Positions 33,495 to 43,275 of a stretch of 63,091 nucleotides of DNA are shown here, in pieces (position 1 is the stretch's first letter; the number at the start of each line of letters is the position of its first letter). Source of the stretch: an uncultured Muriicola sp. (GTDB lineage Bacteria > Bacteroidota > Bacteroidia > Flavobacteriales > Flavobacteriaceae); contig NZ_CAMYKH010000003.1 of NCBI RefSeq assembly GCF_947258935.1, forward strand, positions 1-63,091. The letters run 5' to 3'. The position numbers and the translations under genes were made by a program. The notes beneath the pieces were generated by a model. It saw only the letters and a program-made list of their open reading frames with translations, was not told where the DNA came from and did not search any database.

Positions 33495-33560
33495 GCGCAC
33501 AACGGTTGGGCTATGGGGCGTGTCCCGCAGGGCATGCACTATAGCCCTTGTTGTGTGTAG
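33495..33560 (-). other. attC-like site A
   Basis: Left half GCGCACAAC, right half GTTGTGTGTAG. Arms GGGCTAT and ATAGCCC are perfect, with a second GTCCCGCAGGGCATGC-type stem inside. The right core finds no complement upstream of its gene, suggesting the array end has been altered. Confidence 0.8.
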
Positions 33561-33562
33561 CT

Positions 33563-34009
33563 TTATTTATTATATTTCTTCCTGCAAGAGCACTCGTTAT
33601 GTTCATTTATGTATTTTATAGACTCTATACAAAGTTCTTTGAGAACTGGAATATTGATGTCTGCAAGTTTGTTAGCATAAATACAGGCTTTTCCCATTTT
33701 GAATTTTCCGAGGTCAGTTATGATTGAATTACTTTTTTCTGTGTCAGAATAAATATAGAGCGAAAAGGCTGCCTTTCTCGGGGAGAATCCAAGAATGGGA
33801 GCATCGCCTTCGTGTCCGCTTTCGTATTTGTAATGATAACTACCGAAGCCGATAATTGTCGGTCCCCACATTTTGGGTTCTTCGCCCGTAATGGCTTGTA
33901 GTATATTTATCAATTCGTAACTGTCATTTTTCTTTTGTTCTGAGTTAGCAAATGAGTTTATAAACTCGTAGACATCCGCGTCTGTTTCTTTCGTTTTCGT
34001 TTTTGCCAT
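33563..34009 (-). CDS. DUF1801 (YdhG-like) protein
   Basis: From the ATG at 34009 the protein begins M-A-K-T-K-T-K-E-T-D-A-D-V-Y-E-F-I-N-S-F, the normal DUF1801 start, and has 148 residues. The frame is open to 34198 but the extra 63 residues look like translated non-coding sequence. Body motifs include P-K-M-W-G-P-T-I-I-G-F-G-S-Y-H-Y-K-Y and G-F-S-P-R-K-A-A-F-S-L-Y-I-Y. DUF1801 proteins have a small alpha/beta fold of uncertain role, one member being linked to iron delivery. A second DUF1801 gene is at 62561. Confidence 0.85.
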   Translation of the reverse strand: MAKTKTKETDADVYEFINSFANSEQKKNDSYELINILQAITGEEPKMWGPTIIGFGSYHYKYESGHEGDAPILGFSPRKAAFSLYIYSDTEKSNSIITDLGKFKMGKACIYANKLADINIPVLKELCIESIKYINEHNECSCRKKYNK

Positions 34010-34103
34010 AACTCCGATTTTGATTACTGTATTAAAATCTTTTCCATCTTTTTGTCTTTCGCCAATTCTCCTAACGATGACTTTACAAGGTAACGTGATT
34101 GCC

Positions 34104-34156
34104 CTGTCGTCTAACATTGCAGGTACCGTGTTCGCGTATGGTTTCGTTGCGTAGAG
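34104..34156 (-). other. Possible decayed attC-like site at array edge
   Basis: TGTCGTCTAACATTG (34105-34119) and GCGTATGGTTTCGTTGCGTAG (34134-34154) resemble the two ends of site C (CTAACGG and GCGTATAGGTGTTGTTGTGCG). No cassette partner was found. If real, it marks the right limit of the array next to the sortilin-like gene. Confidence 0.3.
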
Positions 34157-34208
34157 ACTAAGATAGAGAATAAAGAGAAACCCACTGTTCAGCGGCAATG
34201 GTTTTCCA

Positions 34209-37200
34209 TTACTCCTCCATTATAATAGCAGGCAGGTTCAACGACTTATAAAGTGCATTATACGCGTTCATCCCTGACGATACAATATCATTTTTCTCTT
34301 GTTCAAAAGTGTTCCATTGCCCCAGCAGATCTGCCAGGCGTTCCTGTGCACCCTTTGTAACCTTAGGCTCTGCAGCATCTACATAATCCCGCAGGTTCAT
34401 AAACTCAGCATTTAACTGGTTGTGGAAATTGATCACATCCTGAAAGGTCTTTTGCTTAGGTTGTATTAAGTTTTCCTCCCAGGTATTGATCCGTTCCAGC
34501 AATTCCTTGCCTTTGGCTACCAGGTCCGCAGCAGCTGCATTGTCCTTAAGCAGTTTTTCATAGGCAGTAAGCTGGTTTTTGGCAGACCGCATCTGGTTTA
34601 CCGCCTCATGCATATTCGTAATAGCAGACGCAATTTGATCCAGGACCTTTTGCTGCTCTGCATATTCGGCCGCCGTGGCTGCTACCTTCGGATTAGGTAA
34701 GATATTGGCGGTAGTCTCAGACACCGCCTCCCCTAAAGTAAGCCGTATGCCATAGGTGCCGGGGGCAACCCGCGAGCCTTCGTAACTTCCATAGACAAAA
34801 ACCTTGTCTACAGAAGGCAGATCGTCCTTCCTGAAATCCCAGGTAAAACGGTTGTACCCTTTCTTCGCCGGTAAGATTTCAGGTTTTGATGGCCCACCCG
34901 GCCAGGAACTAAAATCTTCAGGCTTTTTACTAGAGTAGGTTCTAATTACCTCATTATTTTGAAGCACTTCCAGAGTGAGCTCCGTACTATCCAGCTTTTG
35001 TCCCAGATAATAATCTATTGTTACCCCTTGCTTTGGATTCTGACCAAGGCCGGGTACCGGTTTTTCTGTGCTCCCGCCAAAAAGTAAATAGGTGTTTTTA
35101 GGTTGTACAACTGCTACCGTTGCAGAAGTCATTGGAGCACTTTGTAGGGCACCAACATCATCTAATATCCAGAAAGATCTTCCTGCCGTTGCCACTACCA
35201 GGTCATTGTCCTGGAAGATCATATCATTGATAGGAACCACCGGTAAATTGAGTTGAAAAGGTTGCCAGTTCAGTCCGTCATTCAGTGAGATATAAAGTCC
35301 GGTTTCGGTACCGGCATATAACAAGCCTCGCCGCTTGGGATCTTCTCTAACTACCCTTACAAAGGTGTGTGGATCCGTAATGCCATTCACGATCTTGGTC
35401 CAGGTCTCGCCATAATCTGAGGTTTTATAAATATAAGGTTTAAGGTCCATGGTCTTATAACGCATCACCGCTACATAGGCGGTGGCAGGATCGTGCGGAG
35501 AAACTTCAATGCTATTTACTATGCCTTCACCCAGATCCTTAGGGGTAGCATTTACCCAGTTCTCTCCTCCATCTTTGGTAAGGTGTACAAGGCCATCATC
35601 CGAGCCTGCCCAAAGCACCCCTTCTTCGTGCGGCGATTCTACCAGGTACATGAGGGTGTTGTAATTTTCTCCCCCGGCTGCTTCGTTGGTATACGGCCCA
35701 CCACCAGGGCCCTGTTTGCTTTTGTCATTCCGGGTAAGATCCGGGCTAATGACTTCCCAACTTTGGCCTTCATCGGTACTCTTAAATACGACGTTTCCTG
35801 CATGGTAAATGGTGCTCCTGTCATGTGGGGAACTGATGATAGGGGCATTCCAATTATAGCGGTATTTAAAGTTGACCGGGACATTCCCAAGGGCTAGCTC
35901 CGGATATTCTTTAATAGATTTGCCTTCTCTGGAAGCCTTTACCCATTTCTCAATAATGCCCTGATAGCATCCTCCATATATTACTTTAGGATCATCCGGA
36001 TCAAAGGCGAGGTAAGCACTTTCACAACCGGCAACAGAATACCAGTCTTTCCAGTCTATTCCCCGATCATTGGTTCGGCTGGCGATAGAGATAGCCGAGT
36101 TGTCTTGCTGACCTCCATAGACCCTATAGGGAACCTGATTGTCTGTAATGACCCTGTAGAACTGCGCAGTGGGTTGTATGGTCTGTGTACTCCAGCTTTC
36201 ACCTCCATTGTTGGATACATTGGCGCCTCCGTCATTGGAGTTGATCATTTTCTGATTGTCCTTGGGGTGGATCCACAAATGGTGGTTATCCCCGTGAGGC
36301 GTAGAGAGGCCGGAAAAGGACTTGCCCCCATCGATCGATTTCATCACAGGGGCGTTCAATACATAGACCACATTTTCATTTTGGGGATCTGCGAAGATCT
36401 CCATATAGTACCAGGAACGGGCAATATTTACCCTGTCCTTATTGATCTGCACCCATTTTTTGCCCGCATCGTCTGAGCGGTAGACGCCTCCTTTGTCTCC
36501 TTCTGCTTCGATCACTGCAAACACACGTTCCGGGTTGGCTCTGGATACAGAGATCCCTGCCTTACCAAATTCCTTTGGTAGCCCTTCCTTCATTTTGTCC
36601 CAGGTGGTGCCTCCATCCGCAGATTTAAAGAGGCCAGACATGGCGCCACCAGATTCCATGGTCCATGGATAACGGCGGTGTTGCCACATGGCGGCATATA
36701 AAATAAGAGGGTTCTTCATGTCCATTGACAAGGATGCGGCCCCTGTAGTGGTATCGAGATAGAGGACCTTTTCCCAGTTTGTTCCACCATTGTTAGAACG
36801 GTAAATTCCACGGTCTTCCGTAGGGCCATACTGGGCACCCTGTGCGGTGACAAAGATGATATCCGGATTGGTTGGGTGAATCACGATGTCTGAAATATGT
36901 CTTGTGTTATCCAGGCCCATATGGGTCCAGGTCTTGCCAGCATCGGTAGATTTATATACGCCATCTCCCATAGAGGTCATAACCCCTCTGGCAGCGTGTT
37001 CTCCCATGCCTGCAATAACGATATTCGGGTTGCTTTCAGACACTGCCAACGCTCCTACACTCCCTGTTTTTAGAAAGCCATCAGAGACGTTTTTCCAGGT
37101 GATGCCATCATCGGTTGTTTTCCAGATACCGCCTCCGGTACTGCCCATATAATAGGTCATAGGCTGGCCCACAACCCCGGTTGAAGTTACACTTCGGCCA

Positions 37201-37355
37201 CCCCGAAAAGGCCCAATATTACGCCATTGGAGGCCGTGAAACAGCGAGTCTTCCAGCACAGGTATGGGAGCTGCGTTTCGAGATTTTCTTCTCTGACTTT
37301 CAACAGAAGAAGGAAGTAGTAATAGTCCAATGATCAGGAGTTGAATAAGTTTCAT
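34209..37355 (-). CDS. Exported sortilin/VPS10-like BNR propeller protein
   Basis: A 1048-residue protein with a signal peptide (about 1-20). It starts [17 protein letters not shown], then follows many S/T-x-D-x-G-x-T-W Asp-box repeats ([24 protein letters not shown] and others) forming a large propeller. The C-terminal part has a beta-sandwich ([10 protein letters not shown]) and a helical tail. Such proteins occur widely in Flavobacteria as secreted propellers annotated sortilin-like or glycosyl hydrolase-like; enzymatic activity is unproven. It ends 200 nt from the last cassette gene and may share transcription with the M28 peptidase 150 bp upstream. Confidence 0.85.
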   Translation of the reverse strand: MKLIQLLIIGLLLLPSSVESQRRKSRNAAPIPVLEDSLFHGLQWRNIGPFRGGRSVTSTGVVGQPMTYYMGSTGGGIWKTTDDGITWKNVSDGFLKTGSVGALAVSESNPNIVIAGMGEHAARGVMTSMGDGVYKSTDAGKTWTHMGLDNTRHISDIVIHPTNPDIIFVTAQGAQYGPTEDRGIYRSNNGGTNWEKVLYLDTTTGAASLSMDMKNPLILYAAMWQHRRYPWTMESGGAMSGLFKSADGGTTWDKMKEGLPKEFGKAGISVSRANPERVFAVIEAEGDKGGVYRSDDAGKKWVQINKDRVNIARSWYYMEIFADPQNENVVYVLNAPVMKSIDGGKSFSGLSTPHGDNHHLWIHPKDNQKMINSNDGGANVSNNGGESWSTQTIQPTAQFYRVITDNQVPYRVYGGQQDNSAISIASRTNDRGIDWKDWYSVAGCESAYLAFDPDDPKVIYGGCYQGIIEKWVKASREGKSIKEYPELALGNVPVNFKYRYNWNAPIISSPHDRSTIYHAGNVVFKSTDEGQSWEVISPDLTRNDKSKQGPGGGPYTNEAAGGENYNTLMYLVESPHEEGVLWAGSDDGLVHLTKDGGENWVNATPKDLGEGIVNSIEVSPHDPATAYVAVMRYKTMDLKPYIYKTSDYGETWTKIVNGITDPHTFVRVVREDPKRRGLLYAGTETGLYISLNDGLNWQPFQLNLPVVPINDMIFQDNDLVVATAGRSFWILDDVGALQSAPMTSATVAVVQPKNTYLLFGGSTEKPVPGLGQNPKQGVTIDYYLGQKLDSTELTLEVLQNNEVIRTYSSKKPEDFSSWPGGPSKPEILPAKKGYNRFTWDFRKDDLPSVDKVFVYGSYEGSRVAPGTYGIRLTLGEAVSETTANILPNPKVAATAAEYAEQQKVLDQIASAITNMHEAVNQMRSAKNQLTAYEKLLKDNAAAADLVAKGKELLERINTWEENLIQPKQKTFQDVINFHNQLNAEFMNLRDYVDAAEPKVTKGAQERLADLLGQWNTFEQEKNDIVSSGMNAYNALYKSLNLPAIIMEE

Positions 37356-37504
37356 AGCAAGTGTTTACAAAGTTATGTTATTGGATATTTTTTTGGGAGT
37401 TACCTCTATTCTTTTACAGAAGCAAAAGTCATCTGGCGGAATTTACACCCTGTATTTTCATCCCATTTATTTTGGGTTGGTTTCATAAATATGATGGTTT
37501 AGTT

Positions 37505-39049
37505 TTAATTCCCTCCTTCCCGGGTAGGCGATCTAGGAGTAGGCCAGTTGCGTCTTTCACCCGTTCTTGGATTGATAGATAGTACTGCTTTTTCTCTGGA
37601 ACTTCTTTCCGGATCTTCACTGGCCATATAGGTGAGTATAGCTGTTAGGATCACATTGTTGCGAACATCATCAAAAACGATCTTGTCATAGGTATCCAGG
37701 TTGGTGTGCCAGGTATAGTTTCTGTAGCTCCAACTCAGGGAGCTAAGTGAAAATGCGGGAACACCGGCAGCCACGAAGGAGGCATAGTCCGAGCCACCAC
37801 CACCAGGATTTCCCGGAAAGGTCGTTTCTATATGTTTGGTAATGCTTTCGGGAACCGTTTCCATCCATCGGCCCAGATAGGCATAGGAATTTAAAAATCC
37901 TTGTCCGGACAGGTTTACTACCCTTCCGGTGCCATTATCCTGATTGAATAAGGCTTGCAGGCCTTCTACAACCTCCGGATGGTCCTCTACAAAAGCGCGT
38001 GAACCATTGAGGCCCTGTTCTTCGCTACCCCACAATCCTATGATGATAGTGCGTTTTGGGTTTGGGTATAATTTTTTGAGGATACGTGCGGTTTCCATCA
38101 TGGTGATGGTGCCTGTACCATTATCTGTAGCGCCGGTTCCCCCGTCCCAGGAATCAAAATGGGCAGAAAGGATAATGTACTCATCCGGGAATTCTGTACC
38201 CGGAATAGTGGCAATTGTGTTAAAAGTAGGTACCCTGCCTAATTCCTTAGACTCTGCCACTACTTTTATAACGGGGTTGCCACCGTGTTCCACCATACGG
38301 TAGAGCATGCCGTAGTCTTCCAGGGAAAGGTCCACTACCGGAATTTTTTTAGTGTTGGCACTAAAGATCTTGTTGGCTCCAAAGCCGTTGGACCAGCGAG
38401 ATTGGATGATGCCCAAGGCACCAGCTGCTTCGAGGGCCTCATTGATGGTTCTGCTGCTATAGCCAGTAGCTCTGATCTTTTGGCTCCAGGCCTTTTCGAG
38501 TTCATCGCGTTCCTTCTTCATTTTTTCAAAGGACTCTGGGGTAGCAAATTCTTCCCAGTTATAATCTGGTCGGCCTGTGGGTTGGGGCATGGAAACAAGT
38601 ACAAATTTTCCTTTAACGTTAGACACCCAGGTTTTAAAGGCCAGGGAATCTGCCAGGGTAGGGATGGTTATTAGTCCGGCAGTAATTCCTTTAGATGAGG
38701 TGCCGGGGCTCCAGGCCAGTTGTCTGCCAGTTAGAGATACTACGCGTGGTGATATCATATCTATATGGGTGATACCGCGTTCCCATCCGCGCCACGTTCC
38801 CCATGTTTCATTTGTTGCAGAAATACCCCATTTGGCATAGGTTTTCACGGCCCAATCGTGTGCATTTTTCATTTGAGGTGTTCCCACCAGTCTGGGGCCA
38901 ATAATATCCATTAGCTCATGTGCCAGGACGGTGAGTTGAGAATTCTCATTCGCCTCTTTTTCTATGGCGGTTGCTATATCTTGAGCGGTTTGCGCGTGTA
39001 CACATATAAAACTGATCAAAAAGATAAAAAGGGTGCATAGTTTTTTCAT
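37505..39049 (-). CDS. Exported M28-family zinc aminopeptidase
   Basis: A 514-residue protein with a signal peptide (about 1-19). Zinc-site motifs are in order: S-A-H-F-D-S-W (His ligand), A-T-D-N-G-T-G (bridging Asp), W-G-S-E-E-Q-G-L (catalytic Glu and ligand), and further Asp and His in the C-terminal part (G-G-S-D-Y, Y-T-W-H-T-N-L-D). A PA-type inserted region lies between residues 120 and 260. It probably removes N-terminal residues from peptides in the periplasm or outside the cell. The gene is divergent from ssb. Confidence 0.9.
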   Translation of the reverse strand: MKKLCTLFIFLISFICVHAQTAQDIATAIEKEANENSQLTVLAHELMDIIGPRLVGTPQMKNAHDWAVKTYAKWGISATNETWGTWRGWERGITHIDMISPRVVSLTGRQLAWSPGTSSKGITAGLITIPTLADSLAFKTWVSNVKGKFVLVSMPQPTGRPDYNWEEFATPESFEKMKKERDELEKAWSQKIRATGYSSRTINEALEAAGALGIIQSRWSNGFGANKIFSANTKKIPVVDLSLEDYGMLYRMVEHGGNPVIKVVAESKELGRVPTFNTIATIPGTEFPDEYIILSAHFDSWDGGTGATDNGTGTITMMETARILKKLYPNPKRTIIIGLWGSEEQGLNGSRAFVEDHPEVVEGLQALFNQDNGTGRVVNLSGQGFLNSYAYLGRWMETVPESITKHIETTFPGNPGGGGSDYASFVAAGVPAFSLSSLSWSYRNYTWHTNLDTYDKIVFDDVRNNVILTAILTYMASEDPERSSREKAVLSINPRTGERRNWPTPRSPTREGGN

Positions 39050-39287
39050 GGTGAGGGTCTAGTTTTATAAAGAGTCCCTAATATAAAAAGAAAACCCATG
39101 CTGCGGAACAATAGGCGCTTTATTAAATGCTCATTTGAATATTCTAATACGTATACAAACGACTACAAACGATAACAAACGAAAATAAACAAGTAACAAC
39201 CAACTATTGCTTTTTATGAGTCTATGTTTGACGTGTCGGATATAGCAACCGATAGTATTAACTGTTTAACCTTAAAATTTAGTAATC
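39050..39287 (+). promoter_or_regulatory. ssb upstream region with -7 element and phased repeats
   Basis: This 238-bp divergent spacer carries TATGTTTG (39223-39230), a good Bacteroidota -7 element for ssb, though the -33 partner is weak. Upstream are 10-bp-spaced copies of ACAAACGA (see repeat entry). The rest is A/T rich. Confidence 0.55.
39155..39194. repeat. Helically phased ACAAACGA direct repeats
   Basis: Units start at exactly 10-base intervals: ACAAACGACT (39155), ACAAACGATA (39165), ACAAACGAAA (39175), then a degenerate ATAAACAAGT (39185). The spacing equals about one helical turn, so a protein binding one face of the DNA, or intrinsic bending, is plausible. They lie 30-70 bp ahead of the ssb -7 element and within the divergent M28/ssb spacer. 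Confidence 0.75.
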
Positions 39288-39623
39288 ATGAATGCACTTA
39301 AAAACAAAGTACAGTTGATTGGAAACCTGGGGCAGGACCCGGAAGTAGTAAATCTTGACAGTGGTAGTAAACTCGCGAAATTTTCTATAGCGACCAATGA
39401 GACCTACCGGAACACCAAAGGAGAGAAGGTCACGGACACCCAATGGCACAATATTGTCGTATGGGGCAAACTGGCAGATGTGGTGGAAAAGTTCCTTTTC
39501 AAAGGAAGCGAAGTTGCCGTAGAGGGTAAATTGATTCACAGATCGTATGAGAACAAGGATGGTGAAAAGCGATTTATCTCGGAGATCAAATGTAATGAGC
39601 TTTTGATGTTAGGGAAACAATAA
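39288..39623 (+). CDS. ssb: Single-stranded DNA-binding protein
   Basis: A 111-residue OB-fold protein: M-N-A-L-K-N-K-V-Q-L-I-G-N-L-G-Q-D-P-E (start), F-S-I-A-T-N-E-T-Y (strand 3), W-H-N-I-V-V-W-G-K-L-A-D-V (aromatic DNA contacts), and V-E-G-K-L-I-H-R-S-Y (strand 4). The acidic D-D-I-P-F tip used for partner binding in long SSBs is missing; the protein ends L-M-L-G-K-Q. This short form is common as a second SSB in Bacteroidota, so the main replication SSB may be elsewhere. Confidence 0.92.
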   Translation: MNALKNKVQLIGNLGQDPEVVNLDSGSKLAKFSIATNETYRNTKGEKVTDTQWHNIVVWGKLADVVEKFLFKGSEVAVEGKLIHRSYENKDGEKRFISEIKCNELLMLGKQ

Positions 39624-39643
39624 AAAGGTAACATCTGGTCGAT

Positions 39644-39667
39644 AAAGGGGGCATTTTGCCCCTTTTT
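39644..39667 (+). terminator. Rho-independent terminator after ssb
   Basis: AAAGGGGGC pairs with GCCCCTTTTT across a short ATTTT loop, 20 bases beyond the ssb stop. Confidence 0.8.
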
Positions 39668-39753
39668 CTATTAATAACGTAAATGTTTTACTATCTTTTA
39701 TATCCAGTTATTTCGAATTTCCTAGAAAAAAACGGAGTAGTAAATAAGGACTG

Positions 39754-40182
39754 ATGAAACGTAGTATAACACTCTTACTCATTTTAATTACCTGCCTTCC
39801 GTGGGGCCTTCGCGCACAGGAAGAGAAGGGAGGAGAGTCTGTGATCAGTTTCTATCGCAGTATGGCAATTGAAGATGCTCTTTTGGAACAATCACTCAAT
39901 TTTGCCCTGGAAGAAGATGAAATGGATTATTGGAAAGATCAGCGCAATTTTGAAAATAACTTAAAACAAGAGAATTATACAGCTTACAAAACCTATATTT
40001 TCTTTAAAAGTAGATCTTATCTGGAACATAAGCAGGGCTGTGATATTGCAACCAAACATGGCAAGGGTTATAAAAAGCAGGCGTCCTTCTACGCTACTCA
40101 TGCACAAAGATCTCTTAGCGATAAGGATATAGCAGCCAAGGATCTCATTGTTTCTCCATCTTTGGTATCCCAAAGACACTAG
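39754..40182 (+). CDS. Exported protein of unknown function
   Basis: A 142-residue protein with a signal peptide (about 1-21, ending G-L-R-A-Q). The mature part is acidic in its first half (S-V-I-S-F-Y-R-S-M-A-I-E-D-A-L-L-E-Q-S-L-N-F-A-L-E-E-D-E-M-D) and basic afterwards, probably alpha-helical. It has one cysteine (C-D-I). No family was recognised. It is convergent with the cysteine-rich gene at 40194. Confidence 0.6.
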   Translation: MKRSITLLLILITCLPWGLRAQEEKGGESVISFYRSMAIEDALLEQSLNFALEEDEMDYWKDQRNFENNLKQENYTAYKTYIFFKSRSYLEHKQGCDIATKHGKGYKKQASFYATHAQRSLSDKDIAAKDLIVSPSLVSQRH

Positions 40183-40193
40183 TAAGTAAGAAT

Positions 40194-40364
40194 TTAAGCC
40201 ACTTTTTTCAACACGTCAATACAGGGGCAGCGTTTACAGCGCTTAGATCTGCACTTTTTGTATTTGTCGCAACACTTAGATTTACATTCCTTGCAGGAAA
40301 GGGCCCGCATCAGAGCCTTCTGTGCTTTTTTTGCCTTATTTTTTTCTTTTTTCTTTTCCCCCAT
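40194..40364 (-). CDS. Small cysteine-rich basic protein (56 aa)
   Basis: ATG at 40364 to TAA at 40194 gives 56 residues. The first 20 are Lys/Ala-rich (M-G-E-K-K-K-E-K-N-K-A-K-K). The second half holds eight cysteines in C-x2-C, C-x3-C-C, C and C-x2-C-x-C spacing (residues 24, 27, 31, 32, 38, 43, 46, 48). That density is typical of small metal-binding proteins. It lies 36 bp downstream of the ferritin stop on the same strand, so the pair may share a transcript and a metal-related role. No signal peptide. No family was recognised. Confidence 0.65.
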   Translation of the reverse strand: MGEKKKEKNKAKKAQKALMRALSCKECKSKCCDKYKKCRSKRCKRCPCIDVLKKVA

Positions 40365-40400
40365 AAGGTTGCTGTAGGTGCGAAAATAGATTGTTATTTC

Positions 40401-40919
40401 TTACTCGGTCGTATTGGAGTCAGCGTTCCCTGCCGTGATTTGCTGCACATCCCTGTCAAACAGGTATAATCCCCCTTTATCATTCCCAATAAGGTTTATC
40501 TTGTCCAATATATTTCTAGCCAGAGCTTCTTCCTCTATCTGTTCAGCTACATACCACTGTAGGAAATTGTGGGTAGCATAATCCTTTTCTTCCAGAGATA
40601 CATGAACCAGCTCATTGATGCTCTTTGAAACAAAAATCTCATGTTCGTAGAGTTCCTGAAACATTTTCTGGAAGCTGCCGAAGTCTTTATCAGGTGCTTT
40701 AAGATCGCTGATATGGGCGTGTCCGCCTCGTTCATTGACGTATTTAATCAGTTTTAGCATATGCATTCTTTCCTCATCGGAATGTCCGTACATAAACAAA
40801 GAAATCCCTTCCAGTCCTTTTACCTCAGCCCAGGATGCCATAGATAGGTACACCTGCGAAGATTCTGCCTCTAAACGTATTTGTCCGTTGAGGGCTTTTT
40901 CCATATTTTTAGTCAACAT
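40401..40919 (-). CDS. Non-haem ferritin
   Basis: A 172-residue four-helix ferritin. Ferroxidase ligands are visible: Glu in R-L-E-A-E-S-S-Q-V-Y-L, E-E-R-M-H (Glu and His in helix B), and Y-V-A-E-Q-I-E-E-E-A in helix D. Such ferritins store iron by oxidising Fe(II) in a 24-subunit cage. It ends in an acidic tail (T-A-G-N-A-D-S-N-T-T-E). The cysteine-rich mini-gene follows downstream, and a 200-bp gene-free spacer separates it from metG. Confidence 0.93.
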   Translation of the reverse strand: MLTKNMEKALNGQIRLEAESSQVYLSMASWAEVKGLEGISLFMYGHSDEERMHMLKLIKYVNERGGHAHISDLKAPDKDFGSFQKMFQELYEHEIFVSKSINELVHVSLEEKDYATHNFLQWYVAEQIEEEALARNILDKINLIGNDKGGLYLFDRDVQQITAGNADSNTTE

Positions 40920-41125
40920 ATCTTATGTTTTCTATAAAAATACACAAACATGTATTTTAATTCAATGACATTCATCAGTATTAACCCGCTAAGGGTCATA
41001 AACATTTATCAGGATGACGCCTTCAGAAAAAATACTTACTGAGCCAACCGAAGGGTATTAGCATGGGCTACTTACAAAAAACAAAAATATTTGAATTCAC
41101 TTTATGGTTATATACATCGCCTTCA
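40920..41125. other. Gene-free spacer between ferritin and metG
   Basis: The 206-bp spacer lies upstream of the ferritin gene and downstream of metG. I see nothing in it that I can name: no clear hairpin, repeat or short frame. Confidence 0.5.
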
Positions 41126-43204
41126 CTAGCTGATAGTGGCGCCATTGTCCACCTCAGAATTGTCCGGATTTAGAAATACCAGTTTCCCTTCCTCACTTTC
41201 GGTCATAAGGATCATCCCCTGACTTTCAACGCCTCGCAGGGGTCTTGGGGCCAGGTTAACCAATACGGTCACTTTTTTACCTACGATCTCTTCAGGAGTA
41301 AAACTTTCGGCGATCCCGGATACAATAGTTCTTACATCTATGCCGGTATCTACTTTGAGGACCATCAGTTTCTTAGTCTTAGGCATTTTTTCCGCTTCCA
41401 GGATGGTCCCTACACGCATATCCATTTTAGAGAATTCTTCAAAACTGATCGTTTCTTTTTGAGGCATAACATTTTTATTTTCAGATTCGTTGGCTTTTTT
41501 AGTGGCTTTTAATTTTTCGAGTTGAGCGGTGATCTCCTCATCTTCGATCTTGCGGAATAACAATTCTGATTTCCCCAATACATGTCCGGAGGGAAGTAAC
41601 GATGATTGGATCGCAATGCTCTCCCATCCTAAAGAAGGTTTGCAGTTCTCTAATAAGAGCATTTTCTTAAGTTTTGCAGAGGTAAACGGCAGAAAGGGTT
41701 CACTAAGGATCGCCAGGGCCGTAGCCAGTTGCAGGGCGGTATTCATAATTGTAGCCACCCTTGCCTCATCTTCCTTGATCACTTTCCAGGGCTCCTCATC
41801 TGCCAGGTATTTGTTCCCTAATCTGGCCAGGTTCATTAGTTCTTGTCCGGCTTCCCTGAAGCGGTAGCGTTCAATAGAATCAGTAATAGAGGCTGGAAAG
41901 TTTTGCATGGCCTTTAAGGCATCATTATCTGCCTGGGTAAGTTTCCCGGTCACAGGTACGACGCCATTATAATATTTTTGGGAAAGCACTACAACACGAT
42001 TGATAAAATTCCCGAAGATAGCAACCAGTTCGTTGTTATTACGCGCCTGAAAATCGGCCCAGGTAAAATCGTTATCCTTGGTCTCCGGAGCATTAGCGGT
42101 AAGGGTATATCTGAGTACATCCTGAGCATCCGGAAAGGCTTCTAAATATTCATGCAACCAAACGGCCCAATTCTTTGAGGTAGACAGTTTTTGTCCTTCA
42201 AGATTTAAAAATTCATTGGCGGGGACATTCTCGGGGAGAATGAAATCTCCGTGGGCTTTTAGCATGCTGGGAAAGATGATACAGTGAAAAACAATATTGT
42301 CTTTCCCTATAAAATGGACCAATTTGGTATCCTTGGATTGCCAGTAAGGTTTCCAGTCCTTTCCTTCTCGTTGTGCCCATTCTTTGGTTGAGGATATATA
42401 TCCAATAGGCGCATCGAACCAGACATATAAAACTTTCCCTTCACCTCCCTTTACTGGAACAGGGATCCCCCAGTCTAGATCGCGCGTCACCGCTCTTGGT
42501 TTTAGTCCATCATCTATCCATGATTTGCATTGCCCGTATACGTTGGGTTTCCAATCCGATTTATGATCTACCAGGATCCACTGTTTAAGAAAATCTTCGT
42601 AGCGGTCCAGAGGTAAGAACCAGTGTTTGGTCTCTTTTAAAGTGGGAACTGCGCCAGACAGGGTAGACTTTGGATTGATCAGATCTGTGGCATTTAAAGA
42701 AGAGCCACAATTTTCACATTGGTCGCCGTAGGCTTCTTCATTTCCACACTTGGGGCAGGTACCGGTCACAAAACGATCTGCCAGGAATTGCCCTTCTTGT
42801 TCATCGTATAGCTGGGCGGTGGTCTCCTCAATAAAATCGCCTTGCTTGTACAACTTTACAAAGAAATCGCTGGCTGTTTGATGATGAATTTCGGCTGAGG
42901 TACGGGAATAATTGTCAAAAGTGATCCCAAAGTCCTGAAAGGATTGTTTAATGATCCCGTGGTATTTATCGATCAGTACTTTGGGGGAGACTCCTTCCTT
43001 TTTGGCCTTCATTGGGATAGCAACACCGTGCTCATCACTGCCACAAACAAATGCTACTTCCTTGCCAATCAACCGCAGGTAACGGGCATAAATATCCGCC
43101 GGGACATAGACCCCGGCCAAATGGCCTATATGGATAGGACCATTGGTATAAGGAAGCGCCGCCGTAATAGTGTATCGGGCAAATTTTTGGGATGCTGCTG
43201 CCAT
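41126..43204 (-). CDS. metG: Methionyl-tRNA synthetase with C-terminal tRNA-binding domain
   Basis: A class I synthetase. The H-I-G-H motif is at about 22 ([10 protein letters not shown]), the zinc knuckle at C-P-K-C-G-N and C-E-N-C-G, and the second signature appears as K-L-S-T-S-K-N-W rather than the KMSKS consensus, a known MetRS variant. After about 580 residues a Trbp111-like domain follows ([11 protein letters not shown]). The ATG at 43204 is preferred over TTG at 43207. It charges tRNA with methionine in the cytoplasm. A terminator-like hairpin lies upstream. Confidence 0.95.
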   Translation of the reverse strand: MAAASQKFARYTITAALPYTNGPIHIGHLAGVYVPADIYARYLRLIGKEVAFVCGSDEHGVAIPMKAKKEGVSPKVLIDKYHGIIKQSFQDFGITFDNYSRTSAEIHHQTASDFFVKLYKQGDFIEETTAQLYDEQEGQFLADRFVTGTCPKCGNEEAYGDQCENCGSSLNATDLINPKSTLSGAVPTLKETKHWFLPLDRYEDFLKQWILVDHKSDWKPNVYGQCKSWIDDGLKPRAVTRDLDWGIPVPVKGGEGKVLYVWFDAPIGYISSTKEWAQREGKDWKPYWQSKDTKLVHFIGKDNIVFHCIIFPSMLKAHGDFILPENVPANEFLNLEGQKLSTSKNWAVWLHEYLEAFPDAQDVLRYTLTANAPETKDNDFTWADFQARNNNELVAIFGNFINRVVVLSQKYYNGVVPVTGKLTQADNDALKAMQNFPASITDSIERYRFREAGQELMNLARLGNKYLADEEPWKVIKEDEARVATIMNTALQLATALAILSEPFLPFTSAKLKKMLLLENCKPSLGWESIAIQSSLLPSGHVLGKSELLFRKIEDEEITAQLEKLKATKKANESENKNVMPQKETISFEEFSKMDMRVGTILEAEKMPKTKKLMVLKVDTGIDVRTIVSGIAESFTPEEIVGKKVTVLVNLAPRPLRGVESQGMILMTESEEGKLVFLNPDNSEVDNGATIS

Positions 43205-43275
43205 CAAGCTCTTTGATTAGGGCACAAAAATAACCATTTTTTAATGCCCCTTCCCCTGAGGAGAAGAAAAAAGAA

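Larger units (their letters stand above)
10238..33560 (-). mobile_element. Integron-type gene-cassette array without integrase (CALIN-like)
   Basis: About 23 kb of mostly minus-strand single genes separated by attC-like inverted repeats. Read on the minus strand, each site has an AAC-ending core, a spacer, a long imperfect hairpin and a GTT-starting core. The half-site ahead of a gene is the reverse complement of the half-site after it (10 of 10 bases for three or four neighbouring cassettes), which is the signature of circular cassettes integrated by G/TT crossover. Start codons lie mostly 10-67 nt from the crossover. Gene products are unrelated. No tyrosine recombinase is in the window. The array may extend, decayed, left to about 5.8 kb and right to about 34.16 kb. 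Confidence 0.75.

Noticed and set aside
10238-33560. CRISPR array
   Set aside because: The repeated elements are spaced by whole genes of varied length, are imperfect hairpins rather than exact short direct repeats, and no cas genes or regular spacers occur.
34010-34198. N-terminal extension of the DUF1801 gene
   Set aside because: The extra 63 residues match no part of the family and overlap a possible decayed attC-like site; the ATG at 34009 gives the normal family start.
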